From assembly GCF_004341515.1 (NCBI RefSeq), contig NZ_SLZF01000002.1, forward strand, positions 744,001 through 808,000: 64,000 bases of DNA, read 5' to 3'. A model generated the notes under the pieces. The model searched no databases. It was not told the DNA's origin and saw only the letters and a list, made by a program, of their open reading frames with translations. Of this stretch, positions 14,331 through 23,922 are shown piece by piece (position 1 is the first letter of the stretch; every line of letters starts with the position of its first letter). The stretch is from Allobosea sp. BK604 (lineage in GTDB: Bacteria > Pseudomonadota > Alphaproteobacteria > Rhizobiales > Beijerinckiaceae). A program made the translations under genes and the position numbers.

Positions 14331-15119
14331 TCAGGCCGCCCGCTTCAGGCCGACCTCGAAGACCGAGACGGAGGCCGAGCCGCGGGTGGCGGTGACCAAG
14401 GCATTCGGTGGCACCGCCTGCCAGCAATCGCGGGCGGCGTCGACCGGCTCGGAGGCGACCACGACGCTGTCGTCGCGATTGCAGACATAGAGCGTCGGCG
14501 GCTTGGCGTCGGAGGACCAGCGGATGGCGTGGATGGTCTCGCCATCGGCGAGCGCGGCGGCGCAGCGCAGCGGCTCCTGGACGCCGGCCGCCTGCATCAG
14601 CAGCAGGACGTCGCCGATGGCCGCGGCGAGCGCATCCGGAGCCGGCAGGCCTTCCTCCATATGAGCGAGGGCAAGCAGGAAGAGCGCTTCCGAATCAGTC
14701 GTGCCGACGCGAGCGTCATAGAGAGTATCGGGAATCAACGCCTCCAGCCGCCGGCGGATCAACGCGTAGCCGCCGACCTGGCCGTTATGCATGAACAGAT
14801 GCCGGCCATGGACGAAGGGGTGGCAATTGGCGCGCGTCGTCGCGGTGCCGGTCGCGGCCCGGACATGGGCGAAGAACAGATGCGAGCGGACCTGCCTGGA
14901 GATCGAGAGCAGGTTCTCGTCCGACCAGGCCGGCCTGATCTCGCGATACTGGCCGGGCTCGGACCTCTCGCCATACCAGCCGACACCGAATCCGTCGCCA
15001 TTGGTGCCGGTCTTGGCCTCCTCGGCATGGAGCGACTGGTGGATCAGCGAATGGCAGGGAGAGGCGACGAAATCCTCGAGGAAGACCGGAACGCCGGAAT
15101 AGGCGAGGAAACGGCACAT
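14331..15119 (-). CDS. Class II glutamine amidotransferase (EgtC/YafJ-like)
   Basis: A 262-residue protein starting MCRFLAYSG, so that after Met removal Cys2 becomes the N-terminal nucleophile of a class II (Ntn-type) glutamine amidotransferase. Also visible: TGTNGDGFGVGWY (about 38-50), AHVRAATG and FMHNGQVGGY, which form the glutamine pocket. The family includes EgtC of ergothioneine synthesis and YafJ; no egt genes are nearby, so the substrate is unknown. It is upstream of, and convergent with nothing near, hrpB on the same strand, about 100 bases apart. Confidence 0.93.
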   Translation of the reverse strand: MCRFLAYSGVPVFLEDFVASPCHSLIHQSLHAEEAKTGTNGDGFGVGWYGERSEPGQYREIRPAWSDENLLSISRQVRSHLFFAHVRAATGTATTRANCHPFVHGRHLFMHNGQVGGYALIRRRLEALIPDTLYDARVGTTDSEALFLLALAHMEEGLPAPDALAAAIGDVLLLMQAAGVQEPLRCAAALADGETIHAIRWSSDAKPPTLYVCNRDDSVVVASEPVDAARDCWQAVPPNALVTATRGSASVSVFEVGLKRAA

Positions 15120-15216
15120 GGTCGGGACCGAATCAGGATGCGGGGCTAAGGCGGCTCAGGGAGAAGATTGTTCCACGAAAATGAACGGCGACATAACAGT
15201 TCTTCTATGAGCCAGC

Positions 15217-15693
15217 TCACTCGCCGCAGGCGAAATCCAGCTTGGCCTCCTTGCGGCTGCGGCCAACCTTGACCTCGATCTCGAGCGGCGCGCAGGTGGC
15301 GTTGTCGAGCAGGAAAGCCTTGTGGATGCGGCCTGTCTCGCCGAACAGGAAACCGCCATAGACGCGCCGGAGCAGGATCTTCTCGCCGGTCTTGGCCTGC
15401 TGCTTGACCGTGATCGAGGCGAGGTCGCGGGCGATCTTGTCGGAGGATTTGGTGTTCTTGGCGCCGGTGAAAGCGAGCGTGACCAAAATCGCGTCCGCCG
15501 GCTCGCCGGCATCGCCCTCCCCGATCACCGTGTTGAACAGCGCCTTCTTGGTGCCGACGAGATTCTCCGAGAGCTTGCCGGAGCGCTCCAGGAATAGCTG
15601 GGCGCGGATCTCGTCGATCGCGACCTGGGCATGGGCAGGAAAAGAAGAGGCTGCGACGACGGCAAGCGTCAAAGCATAGACAGCAGTCCGCAT
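15217..15693 (-). CDS. Exported hypothetical protein
   Basis: A 158-residue secreted protein: signal peptide MRTAVYALTLAVVAASSFPAHA, then an all-purpose soluble domain of about 135 residues with no transmembrane segment. Two cysteines remain in the mature part (ATCAPLEIEV and the terminal FACGE), which could form a disulphide. The start is ATG 15693, because it begins a canonical signal peptide; an upstream ATG at 15756 adds a non-family leader. The family is not recognised. It lies upstream of the amidotransferase gene on the same strand, with about 100 bases between. Confidence 0.7.
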   Translation of the reverse strand: MRTAVYALTLAVVAASSFPAHAQVAIDEIRAQLFLERSGKLSENLVGTKKALFNTVIGEGDAGEPADAILVTLAFTGAKNTKSSDKIARDLASITVKQQAKTGEKILLRRVYGGFLFGETGRIHKAFLLDNATCAPLEIEVKVGRSRKEAKLDFACGE

Positions 15694-15892
15694 CGCGGAA
15701 TTTCCCCCGGCACGCCGTTTCCACCCGACGTTACGCAACTGAAGCATGCCGTCCAAAAGTGGAGAATAGATTTCATAGATTGGATAGCCGCGGCGGCTGC
15801 ATGCCGCGTGGTTGCTAGCGTCGGAGCCATTGTTTAGTCAGCAGGCAAAGGAACGATGACAGGCCGCGGCACGCGGGCCAAGGGGAACCAGG

Positions 15893-17311
15893 GTGAAGAT
15901 CGTCTCATCGCTTGCGTGCGCCACGCTCCTGCTTTGCCTCCTTCCCAGCGCAGCTTTCGCCGCTGGCGATATCGGCGGCGCGAGCATGGGAGTCGCCTGG
16001 GCGCTGCCCTTTGCCGGGATGCTGCTTTCGATCGCGCTCGGCCCGGTGCTCTTTCCGCATCTCTGGGAGCTGCATTACGGCAAGTTCGCTGCCTTTTGGT
16101 CGGTTCTGGTCGTGGTGCCGCTGGTGCTGTTCCGCGGCTTCGAACCGGCGCTGGGGACGCTGCTGCACACGGCGCTGCTCGACTATATCCCCTTCATCAT
16201 CCTGCTCTTCGCGCTCTTCACCATCGCGGGCGGAATCCTGGTGATCGGCAATCTCGACGGCACGCCGGCGACCAATACGATCCTGCTGGCGATCGGGACC
16301 GTGCTGGCAAGCTTCGTCGGCACGACCGGGGCCTCGATCATCATGATCCGCCCGGTGCTGCGGGCCAATGACGACCGGCGCTACAACGTCCATGTCGTGG
16401 TGTTCTTCATCTTCCTCGTCTCGAATATCGGCGGCTCGCTGACGCCGCTCGGCGATCCGCCGCTCTTCCTCGGCTTCCTGCGCGGCGTCGATTTCTTCTG
16501 GACCACGACGCATCTGCTGCCGGCGACGACCTTCGCGGTGATTGTCCTGCTGGCGCTGTTCTACGCGCTCGACAGCTATTTCATCCGCAAGGAGAAGGAC
16601 TATCCGCCGCTGCGCGACCCGACGCCGGACAGCCGGATCAGGCTCTGGGGCAAGATCAACCTGCTCCTGCTCGGCGGCGTGATCCTGGCCATCCTGATGT
16701 CGGCGAGCTGGAAGCCGGGCGTCAGCTTCGAGATCCATGGCGTTCATGCCCAATTGCAGAACGTCCTGCGCGATATCGCCCTGCTGATCCTGGCCGGGCT
16801 CTCGCTCGTCCTGACGCCAGGGCCGGTACGGGCCGGCAACGAATTCTCCTGGGGGCCGATCAAGGAGGTCGCCAAGCTCTTCGCCGGCATCTTCATCTGC
16901 ATCATCCCGGTGCTGGCGATGCTGCAGGCCGGCCGGGACGGCGCCTTCGCAGCGCTGGTCGCGCTGGTCTCGAGCGCCGACGGCTCGCCCAACATCACCG
17001 CCTATTTCTGGCTGACCGGGGCGCTCTCCTCCTTCCTCGACAATGCGCCGACCTATCTCGTCTTCTTCGAGCTCGCCGGGGGCGACCCGAAGGCACTGAT
17101 GACGACCGGGGCGCTGACGCTGGCCGCGATCTCGGCCGGCGCCGTGTTCATGGGCGCGAACAGCTATATCGGCAACGCGCCGAACTTCATGGTCTACGCC
17201 ATCGCCAAGGACCGGAAGGTCAGGATGCCGAGCTTCTTCGGCTACATGCTCTGGTCGGGCGCGGTGCTGATCCCGCTCTTCATGGTGATGACGGCGTTGT
17301 TCTTCAGGTAA
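15893..17311 (+). CDS. Sodium:proton antiporter / CitMHS-like ion transporter
   Basis: A 472-residue inner-membrane protein with about 11-13 hydrophobic segments, opening with a signal-like leader (LLLCLLPSAAFAAG). The segments GTTGASIIMIRPVLRAN, NIGGSLTPLGDPPLFLGFLRG and, in the C-terminal half, LDNAPTYLVFFELAGG and FMGANSYIGNAPNFMVYAI are the duplicated helix-break motifs of the ion-transporter superfamily (NhaD/ArsB/CitMHS type). Most close relatives are annotated as sodium:proton antiporters; the transported ion cannot be read from the sequence. The start is GTG 15893, with an AGGGGAA site upstream. Confidence 0.87.
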   Translation: MKIVSSLACATLLLCLLPSAAFAAGDIGGASMGVAWALPFAGMLLSIALGPVLFPHLWELHYGKFAAFWSVLVVVPLVLFRGFEPALGTLLHTALLDYIPFIILLFALFTIAGGILVIGNLDGTPATNTILLAIGTVLASFVGTTGASIIMIRPVLRANDDRRYNVHVVVFFIFLVSNIGGSLTPLGDPPLFLGFLRGVDFFWTTTHLLPATTFAVIVLLALFYALDSYFIRKEKDYPPLRDPTPDSRIRLWGKINLLLLGGVILAILMSASWKPGVSFEIHGVHAQLQNVLRDIALLILAGLSLVLTPGPVRAGNEFSWGPIKEVAKLFAGIFICIIPVLAMLQAGRDGAFAALVALVSSADGSPNITAYFWLTGALSSFLDNAPTYLVFFELAGGDPKALMTTGALTLAAISAGAVFMGANSYIGNAPNFMVYAIAKDRKVRMPSFFGYMLWSGAVLIPLFMVMTALFFR

Positions 17312-17317
17312 GGCGTG

Positions 17318-17440
17318 TCATCCCGTGCGCGCCGCGGCGCGCAGTGCCGCACGGGACCGCGTGCAGAATGAGGCGCCCTCTCCGTCGGACGGGCCCGCAT
17401 CTGCGCAGCAGCATTACATGCCGCAGCGCGTGCGGGATGA
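17318..17440. repeat. Long imperfect inverted repeat between convergent genes
   Basis: Outer arms TCATCCCGTGCG and CGTGCGGGATGA enclose about 100 bases with a GC-rich inner hairpin (GCGCGCCGCGGCGCGC). The element fills the space between the antiporter stop and the convergent DUF4105 stop. It resembles the hairpin repeats beginning TCATCCCG that are frequent between genes in this group, and may act as a transcription barrier. Confidence 0.5.
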
Positions 17441-17446
17441 CGCGCG

Positions 17447-18448
17447 TCACGGCCGCCGGGTCGGCACGCCCTCGCGGATCTTCTTCGAGAAATCCGGATC
17501 GTCGAGCGAGAGCGTGCGCGCCTTCTCGCTGATCCTGCCGAGCCGGACCAGCTCCGCCAGTGGAATGTCGGTACGCACAGCGCCGATGCGCTGGAGATAG
17601 CCGGGCAAATAGCCGGAGAGGAGCACGCGAGGATCGAGCGGCAGCGCTCCGGGCGCGACCGTGCCGGCGAGATGGAAAACCACCGTGGTGCAGTTGGTCG
17701 TGAGGGTGTTGTACCAGCGCGGCTGCTTCGCCAGCAGGTTCACATCGGCAGCATAGGCCAAGAGCAGGTTGCGCGCCTGCTGCGGCGGGGCGACGAGCCG
17801 GAAGAGCCTGGTATCCTCGCCGCGGGCATTGGTGCGCAGGCCGACAATATCGCGCTCGTCGGCCGCGACATAGGCCATCTCGTACATGCGGAAGAAGCCG
17901 GCGAGCGCCGACCATTCCTGGCCCTTGTGACGCCTGACCTCGATCGAGAAGGTCAGCGGCGGAGAATCGGCGAAGGTGAAGCTCACCAGAAGATGAGCGA
18001 TCGCCTCGCCCGACCAGTAGGACAGGAAGAGATCGGCGCCCTCGATCTTCGAGAGATCGAAGCTGCGCGTCTCCCAGCGCTGGTCGTAATCGGATTCGGT
18101 GCGCCAGCGGAAATTGCGCAGATTGGTGACGGTGATCTTGTCGCCTTCTCGCGTGATCTCGGGCAGGCGGGCGAGCTCGGGAATCCAGTCGCGATCATGC
18201 GATGGCTGGAACGTGCTCCACCAGGACAGCAGCCCGACGAAGACCATGGCGAAACCGAGCGGCAGGCGCGGCGCGGCGGTCCAGAGGCCGACCAGCCCGG
18301 CAAGCGCGGCGATGCCGAAGCCGACCGCGGCGACGATCGCGACGCTACCCTCGAGGCGAAACAGCAGGAGCCCGACGCCCCAGGTCGCGGCGCCGAGGAT
18401 CACCAATGTCAGGAGAAGCTTCAGCACAATGAAAAAGAGGCGGCTCAT
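17447..18448 (-). CDS. DUF4105 (Lnb N-terminal periplasmic domain) protein
   Basis: A 333-residue membrane protein with three hydrophobic segments in the first 90 residues (about 5-25, 30-50 and 60-77), then a periplasmic domain of the DUF4105 family, seen in NLRNFRWRTESDYDQRW, AHLLVSFTFADSPPLTFSIEVRR and the Cys-containing NTLTTNCTTVVFHLAG, a papain-like arrangement suggesting a hydrolase. Function is unproven. The start ATG 18448 sits in the loop of the terminator hairpin that follows pckA; GTG at about residue 8 is an alternative. It lies 37 bases downstream of pckA. Confidence 0.87.
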   Translation of the reverse strand: MSRLFFIVLKLLLTLVILGAATWGVGLLLFRLEGSVAIVAAVGFGIAALAGLVGLWTAAPRLPLGFAMVFVGLLSWWSTFQPSHDRDWIPELARLPEITREGDKITVTNLRNFRWRTESDYDQRWETRSFDLSKIEGADLFLSYWSGEAIAHLLVSFTFADSPPLTFSIEVRRHKGQEWSALAGFFRMYEMAYVAADERDIVGLRTNARGEDTRLFRLVAPPQQARNLLLAYAADVNLLAKQPRWYNTLTTNCTTVVFHLAGTVAPGALPLDPRVLLSGYLPGYLQRIGAVRTDIPLAELVRLGRISEKARTLSLDDPDFSKKIREGVPTRRP

Positions 18449-18458
18449 CGCCGCCTCT
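18431..18458 (-). terminator. pckA terminator overlapping the next start codon
   Basis: On the minus strand, a perfect 9-bp stem AGAGGCGGC/GCCGCCTCT with loop GATGA is followed directly by TTTTC, 28 bases after the pckA TAA. The ATG of the downstream DUF4105 gene lies within the loop. Confidence 0.8.
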
Positions 18459-18485
18459 CGTAGCACATCGCAAGGCGTCTGGCGC

Positions 18486-20096
18486 TTAGGCCGCCAGCGA
18501 ATTCGTCGGGGCGGCGGCCCGGACGGAATCGTCGACATGATCCTCGAAGCGCTTGAAGTTCTCGGCGAACATGCCGACCAGCTTCTTGGCGGTCTCGGCG
18601 AACTCGGCCTTATCCTGCCAAGTCTTCACCGGATAGAGGATATGCGGCTCGACGCCCGGGACCGAGGTCGGCACCGCGAAGCCGAAATAGGGATCGCGGC
18701 GGTAATCGGCGCGGGAGAGCGAGCCATCGAGCGCGGCCGAGAGCAGGCGGCGGGTGACGCGGATCGGCATGCGCCGGCCGGTGCCATACTTGCCGCCGGT
18801 CCAGCCGGTGTTGACCAGCCAGCAATCGACATGGTGCTTGGCGATGAAGTCGCGCAGCAGGTTGGCATATTCCGACGGATGGCGCGGCAGGAAGGGCGAG
18901 CCGAAGCAGGTCGAGAATTCCGGCTCGACGCCGACGAGGCCGCGCTCGGTGCCGGCGACCTTGGCGGTATAGCCGGAGAGGAAATGGTACATCGCCTCGG
19001 CCGGGGTCAGCTTGGCGATCGGCGGCATGACGCCGAACGCATCCGCCGTCAGCATGACGATGTTCTTGGGCGTACCGGCGCGGCCGGTGCGCGAGGCGTT
19101 GGGGATGAAGTCGAGCGGATAGGCCGAGCGGGTGTTCTCGGTCTTCGACTGGTCGTCGAAATCGACCTCGCGGGTGATCGGATCCATCACGATGTTCTCG
19201 AGCACCGTGCCGAAGCGCAGCGAGGCCGCGTAGATCTGCGGCTCGGCCTCGGCCGAGAGCTTGATCGTCTTGGCGTAGCAGCCGCCCTCGAAATTGAAGA
19301 TGCCGTCCTTCGACCAGCCATGCTCGTCATCGCCGAGCAGGGTGCGGTCGGGATCGGCCGAGAGCGTGGTCTTGCCGGTGCCGGAGAGCCCGAAGAAGAT
19401 CGCCGACTCGTCCTTGGCGCCGACATTGGCCGAGCAGTGCATCGGAACGACGCCCTTGGTCGGCAGGACATAGTTCAGATAGGTGAAGACCGATTTCTTC
19501 ATCTCGCCGGCATAGGCGCTGTTGCCGACCAGCACGATCTTGCGGGTGAAATCGATCGCGATCACCGTGTCGGTGCGGCAGCCATGGCGCTTGGGGTCGG
19601 CCTTGAAGCTCGGCAGGTCGATGATCGTCATCTCCGGCACATAGGAGGCGAGCTCGCCCTGCTCGGGCCGGATCAGCAGGTTGCGGATGAAGAGCGAGTG
19701 CCAGGCATATTCGGTGTAGACGCGCGCCTTGACGCGATGGGACGGATCGGCGCCGCCATAAAGGTCCTGGGCGAAGAGCTCCTTGCCCTCGGCATGGGCG
19801 AGGAAGTCGGCGAGCAGGGTCTCGAAATGCTCAGGGCTCATCGCCGCATTGTTTTCCCACCAGACATTGCTTTCGGTCTGGGCGTCCTTGACGACGAACT
19901 TGTCCTTGGGGGAACGGCCGGTATGGCTGCCGGTATCGGCGCAGAGCGCGCCGCCCCTGGCGATCTGCGACTCGCCGCGCTTCAGCGATTCCTCATAGAG
20001 CCGGGGCGCTTCGAGGTTCCAGTAGACGGTCTTGAGCTTGCGGAAGCCGGATTGATCGGCGCCGTGAACGGCGTTGAACAGACCGATATTTTCCAC
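18486..20096 (-). CDS. pckA: Phosphoenolpyruvate carboxykinase (ATP)
   Basis: A 536-residue enzyme: oxaloacetate plus ATP gives phosphoenolpyruvate plus CO2, the entry step of gluconeogenesis. The kinase-1a P-loop GLSGTGKT lies at residues 236-243, preceded by the oxaloacetate/Mn-binding SANVGAKDE and followed by DDEHGW and [12 protein letters not shown]. The length equals that of rhizobial PckA. The start is GTG 20096 with GGGAGG seven bases upstream; an in-frame ATG at 20156 would add a non-family leader. The chvI-chvG genes, known to sit beside pckA in rhizobia, are close by. Two direct repeats lie about 150-180 bases upstream. Confidence 0.97.
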   Translation of the reverse strand: MENIGLFNAVHGADQSGFRKLKTVYWNLEAPRLYEESLKRGESQIARGGALCADTGSHTGRSPKDKFVVKDAQTESNVWWENNAAMSPEHFETLLADFLAHAEGKELFAQDLYGGADPSHRVKARVYTEYAWHSLFIRNLLIRPEQGELASYVPEMTIIDLPSFKADPKRHGCRTDTVIAIDFTRKIVLVGNSAYAGEMKKSVFTYLNYVLPTKGVVPMHCSANVGAKDESAIFFGLSGTGKTTLSADPDRTLLGDDEHGWSKDGIFNFEGGCYAKTIKLSAEAEPQIYAASLRFGTVLENIVMDPITREVDFDDQSKTENTRSAYPLDFIPNASRTGRAGTPKNIVMLTADAFGVMPPIAKLTPAEAMYHFLSGYTAKVAGTERGLVGVEPEFSTCFGSPFLPRHPSEYANLLRDFIAKHHVDCWLVNTGWTGGKYGTGRRMPIRVTRRLLSAALDGSLSRADYRRDPYFGFAVPTSVPGVEPHILYPVKTWQDKAEFAETAKKLVGMFAENFKRFEDHVDDSVRAAAPTNSLAA

Positions 20097-20242
20097 TGGG
20101 GATCCTCCCGAGACGCTGACCCGCCAGGATGCGGGCACTGTGTTGTCGTGGAGCACGAAGCCTTGGCTTCGCGCCGACGAATGGGGTTGGTGGCGCGCTC
20201 TTTAGAGGCATGATGACGCCGGCTCAAGTCGCGGAAAAGTCC

Positions 20243-20279
20243 CTAAATCGTTGAAAACGTACTAAATCGATTGAAAACG
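20243..20279 (-). promoter_or_regulatory. Two direct repeats upstream of pckA
   Basis: CTAAATCGTTGAAAACG at 20243-20259 recurs as CTAAATCGATTGAAAACG at 20262-20279, a 19-base period with one inserted base. The AT-rich block lies in the 292-base gap upstream of pckA and is a plausible site for a carbon-responsive regulator. The factor is unknown. Confidence 0.5.
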
Positions 20280-20388
20280 CTGCGATCATTAACGCGCCGG
20301 AGCGGCTGAACTGGCGTTTCATCCGCTTGGTTGAAAGAGCGCTGCAGCCTGGGCAGCGATTCACTTCGAAATTGCCGGTGAAACGCCT

Positions 20389-21177
20389 TCAGGCGGTGGT
20401 GCGCGCCTTTGCCGCGAGCGCGACCAGCACCGAGCGCAGCGCGCCGGGCCCGTCGACCGGTTCCGGGAAGGGCAGCCGTAGGACCTGGTCGCCGAGCGCG
20501 AGATCGAGCCCGTCGTGATCCAGCCCAGTGATGCGCCAGTCGCCATCGGGCGCGCCGAGCAGGGCGGTGGCGTAGAGCTTCACCGCGTCGGCATGGTCCT
20601 CGTTCATATGGGCCACCGCCCCTTCCTCGGCAGCGATCAGACCCTGAATCTGCGTGGGATCGGCGAGGATGTCGGAGGGTGTCAGCTCATAGGCGCGGCC
20701 GAAGCCGCCATTCAGGCTGGCGCCCTCGACCGACAGGGCGAAGAAGGAGAAGTCCGGGAAATCGACATAGAGCTGCGCTTTGGGCTGGCGCGCCAGGAAG
20801 CGACGGCGGATGCGGCTCCCCTCCTCGCTCTCGCGCTCGATCCGGCGCGCCCGCACCCGCAAGGTGATGCGCGGATGGGCGAGCGGATCGCCCTTGCCGC
20901 TCCTGGCAACCAGCAGCGAGGCGCGCGGATCGGCCTTCAGATTGGCGGTATGGCCCGAGAGCGCCGAGACCAGGATCAGCGGCGTGCCATCCAGGTCGGT
21001 GGCGAGGCTGGTCAGGCTGGCGAAGGGGTGGCCATCGCCCGACAGCGTCGCCAGCGCGCCGTGACGGGCAGCGCGGACAAGCTCGCGCGCCAGAGCGCGG
21101 GCGCCGTCATCGGTCGGCCTGATCGGGTCCTGGGCAGGCCTGCGCGCGACTTCTTCTTCCCGGGATGCGTCCTGCAC
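20389..21177 (-). CDS. HugZ-like heme utilization / FMN-binding split-barrel protein
   Basis: A 262-residue protein with an N-terminal pyridoxamine-phosphate-oxidase-like split barrel (about 25-170: ALATLSGDGHPFASLTSLATD, LVSALSGHTANLKADPRASLL) and a C-terminal DUF2470 domain (about 185-260) containing EEGAVAHMNEDHADAVKLYA, whose His residues are typical of HugZ/HutZ heme-binding proteins. These proteins bind or degrade heme. No heme uptake genes are adjacent, so a general FMN- or heme-binding role is as far as the sequence goes. It is divergent from chvI. Confidence 0.88.
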   Translation of the reverse strand: MQDASREEEVARRPAQDPIRPTDDGARALARELVRAARHGALATLSGDGHPFASLTSLATDLDGTPLILVSALSGHTANLKADPRASLLVARSGKGDPLAHPRITLRVRARRIERESEEGSRIRRRFLARQPKAQLYVDFPDFSFFALSVEGASLNGGFGRAYELTPSDILADPTQIQGLIAAEEGAVAHMNEDHADAVKLYATALLGAPDGDWRITGLDHDGLDLALGDQVLRLPFPEPVDGPGALRSVLVALAAKARTTA

Positions 21178-21322
21178 GATGGAACCTCTTGGCGCTTTCA
21201 GTCTTTTTGCCGGCAGAGGCGTAGCGAAATTGTCACGCGCGGGCTAGATTGCGGCCATGGTTTGGCCGCTCTCACGCGAGAGTGGACCATTCATTGCAAC
21301 CGGCAAAAGAGACAGAGAGCTT

Positions 21323-22024
21323 ATGCCAACCATTGCGCTGGTCGATGACGACCGCAACATCCTGACTTCGGTTTCCATCGCTCTGGAGGCGGAGGGCTAC
21401 CGCATCATGACCTATACGGACGGCGCCTCGGCGCTCGACGGTCTGAAGCAGAACCCGCCGGATCTGGCGATCTTCGACATCAAGATGCCGCGCATGGACG
21501 GGATGGAACTCTTGCGCCGGCTGCGCCAGAAATCCGACCTGCCGGTGATCTTCCTGACCTCGAAGGACGAGGAGATCGACGAGCTCTTCGGCCTGAAGAT
21601 GGGCGCGGACGACTTCATCCGCAAACCCTTCTCGCAGCGGCTCCTGGTCGAGCGCGTCAAGGCGATCCTGCGCCGCTCCGGCGCCAAGGACGCGGCGGCT
21701 CCCGCCCGCGCCGAGGATGCCAAGGCCCTGGAGCGCGGCCAGCTGCGCATGGATCCGGAGCGCCATACCTGCACCTGGAAGGGCGAGCCGGTGACGCTGA
21801 CGGTCACCGAATTCCTGATCCTGCAGTCGCTGGCGCAGCGCCCGGGCGTGGTGAAAAGCCGCAATGCGCTGATGGATGCGGCGTATGATGATGAGGTTTA
21901 TGTCGACGACCGCACGATCGACAGCCACATCAAGCGGCTGCGCAAGAAGTTCAACCAGGTCGATGCCGAGTTCGATATGATCGAGACGCTGTATGGCGTC
22001 GGCTACCGCTTCAAGGAGATGTGA
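21323..22024 (+). CDS. chvI: Response regulator ChvI
   Basis: A 233-residue OmpR-type response regulator: receiver domain (1-120) with acidic pocket DDD (8-10), phospho-acceptor Asp52 in [10 protein letters not shown] and conserved KPF Lys; winged-helix DNA-binding domain (about 140-233) with [19 protein letters not shown]. In rhizobia ChvG-ChvI controls envelope, acid-stress and symbiosis genes. The start is ATG 21323; longer in-frame starts lack homology to the family. It is followed by chvG after 96 bases. Confidence 0.96.
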   Translation: MPTIALVDDDRNILTSVSIALEAEGYRIMTYTDGASALDGLKQNPPDLAIFDIKMPRMDGMELLRRLRQKSDLPVIFLTSKDEEIDELFGLKMGADDFIRKPFSQRLLVERVKAILRRSGAKDAAAPARAEDAKALERGQLRMDPERHTCTWKGEPVTLTVTEFLILQSLAQRPGVVKSRNALMDAAYDDEVYVDDRTIDSHIKRLRKKFNQVDAEFDMIETLYGVGYRFKEM

Positions 22025-22120
22025 AGCGCCGCGCGCCTGAGGCGCGCGAATTTCCAGACCCTCGCGAGAGGGGCGGGGCGACGGCAGCCAGGCGGCTGAA
22101 GAGCGAGACGCGCCAAGACC

Positions 22121-23914
22121 ATGGCCAGTGTCGGGAATGACAACCGGGTTTCGTCGGAAAGCCGCGGCTGGGGCGCGGCCTTGCGCCGACGGCTGATGCT
22201 CGCTGGCAAGCGGGCGTTGCGCGCCGTTTCCTCGCGCGCGGCATCGAGCCTGACGCGGCGCATCGTCGTGCTCAACCTCGCCGGGCTCGTCGCCCTGCTG
22301 GTCGGCTTCCTCTATCTCAACCAGTTCCGCGAGGGGCTGATCGAATCGCGCGTACAGAGCCTGCTGACGCAGGGCGAGATCATCGCCGGCGCGATCGCCG
22401 CCTCGGCCACGGTCGAGACCGACGCGATCACGATCGATCCCGACAAGCTGCTGCAGCTCCAGGCCGGCGAGAGCGCCGGCATCGCCGAGGACCCGCTCGA
22501 TTTCTCGATCAATCCCGAGAAGGTGGCGCCGCTGCTGCGGCGCCTGGTGACGCCGACCAAGACGCGGGCGCGCGTCTACGACAAGGACGGGATGCTGACG
22601 CTCGACTCGCGCAACCTCTATTCGCGCGGCGACATCCTGCGGCTCGACCTGCCCCGCCTCGGCGAGCCCGACGAGCCGCCGCTGCTGGAGCGGACCTGGA
22701 ACATGCTGCGCAACCGGCTCGGCCGCCCGGACGTGCCGACCTATGACGATTTCGAGAATGCCAACGGCAAATCCTATCCCGAGGTGGCGCGGGCGCTGAG
22801 CGGCGTTCCGGCCAGCATCGTGCGCGTCAACACGCGCGGACAGACCATCGTCTCGGTCGCCGTGCCGGTACAGCGCTTCCGGGCCGTGCGCGGCGCCCTG
22901 CTGCTCTCGACCCAGGGCGGCGATATCGACAGCATCATCGCCGGCGAGCGCTACGCGATCTTCCAGGTCTTCGCGGTCGCGGCCGGCGTCATGACCGTGC
23001 TCTCGGTGCTTCTCGCCGGCACGATCGCCGAGCCGATCCGCAAGCTGGCGGACGCGGCGCAGCGGGTGCGAAAGGGCGTCAAGTCGCGCGAGGAGATCCC
23101 GGATTTCGCCAGCCGGCATGACGAGATCGGCCATCTCTCGGGCTCGCTGCGCGACATGACCCGGGCCCTCTACAACCGCATCGAGGCGATCGAGAGTTTT
23201 GCCGCCGATGTCGCGCATGAGCTCAAGAACCCGCTGACCTCGCTACGCAGCGCCGTCGAGACCCTGCCGCGCGCCCGCAACGACGATGCGCGCAGCCGGC
23301 TGATGGCGGTGATCCAGCACGATGTCCGCCGGCTCGACCGGCTGATCTCCGATATTTCCGACGCATCGCGCCTCGATGCCGAGCTCGCCCGCAACGAGGC
23401 CGAACCGGTCGACATGGCGCAGGTGCTGGAGGCGGTGGTCGGGCTGCAGAACCAGACCAAGCGCGAGGGCCAGCCCGGCATCGAGCTCAAGATCGAGCGC
23501 CGTGGCCAGCGGCCAGGCGGGCGCAGCGACTTCCTGGTGATGGGCCACGATTCCAGGCTCGGCCAGGTCATGGTCAACCTGATCGACAATGCCCGCTCCT
23601 TCTCGCCACCGGACAAGCCGGTGCGCGTCATTCTGTCGCGCGCCGGGCCGGACGTGCTGGTCAGCGTCGAGGATGACGGGCCCGGCATCCCGGATCACGC
23701 GCTGGAACGCATCTTCGAGCGCTTCTATACTGACCGGCCGAACGAGGGCTTCGGCCAGAATTCCGGCCTCGGCCTGTCGATTTCGCGCCAGATCGTCGAG
23801 GCGCATCGCGGCAGCATCCTGGCCGAGAACCGCACCGACCCGGCCAATGACAACGAGGCCTGCCTTGGCGCGCGCTTCGTGGTGCGCCTGCCGGCCGTGT
23901 CGCAAGCCGCCTGA
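22121..23914 (+). CDS. chvG: Sensor histidine kinase ChvG (ExoS)
   Basis: A 597-residue inner-membrane kinase: basic N-terminus, first membrane segment (about 46-66), a periplasmic sensor domain of some 210 residues, second segment (about 290-310), HAMP linker, then dimerization domain with phospho-acceptor His366 in AHELKNPLTSLRSA, and a catalytic domain with N box NLIDNARSFS, DDGPGIP and NSGLGLSIS. It phosphorylates ChvI; in rhizobia the periplasmic repressor ExoR controls it. hprK begins eight bases after its stop. Confidence 0.96.
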   Translation: MASVGNDNRVSSESRGWGAALRRRLMLAGKRALRAVSSRAASSLTRRIVVLNLAGLVALLVGFLYLNQFREGLIESRVQSLLTQGEIIAGAIAASATVETDAITIDPDKLLQLQAGESAGIAEDPLDFSINPEKVAPLLRRLVTPTKTRARVYDKDGMLTLDSRNLYSRGDILRLDLPRLGEPDEPPLLERTWNMLRNRLGRPDVPTYDDFENANGKSYPEVARALSGVPASIVRVNTRGQTIVSVAVPVQRFRAVRGALLLSTQGGDIDSIIAGERYAIFQVFAVAAGVMTVLSVLLAGTIAEPIRKLADAAQRVRKGVKSREEIPDFASRHDEIGHLSGSLRDMTRALYNRIEAIESFAADVAHELKNPLTSLRSAVETLPRARNDDARSRLMAVIQHDVRRLDRLISDISDASRLDAELARNEAEPVDMAQVLEAVVGLQNQTKREGQPGIELKIERRGQRPGGRSDFLVMGHDSRLGQVMVNLIDNARSFSPPDKPVRVILSRAGPDVLVSVEDDGPGIPDHALERIFERFYTDRPNEGFGQNSGLGLSISRQIVEAHRGSILAENRTDPANDNEACLGARFVVRLPAVSQAA

Positions 23915-23922
23915 GCGAGGCC

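Noticed and set aside
12602..14395. 597-codon open frame on the plus strand
   Set aside because: Antisense to hrpB; no domain can be recognised, while the minus strand has all helicase motifs.
18099..20213. 704-codon open frame on the plus strand
   Set aside because: Antisense to pckA and the DUF4105 gene; composition artefact of GC-rich third positions.
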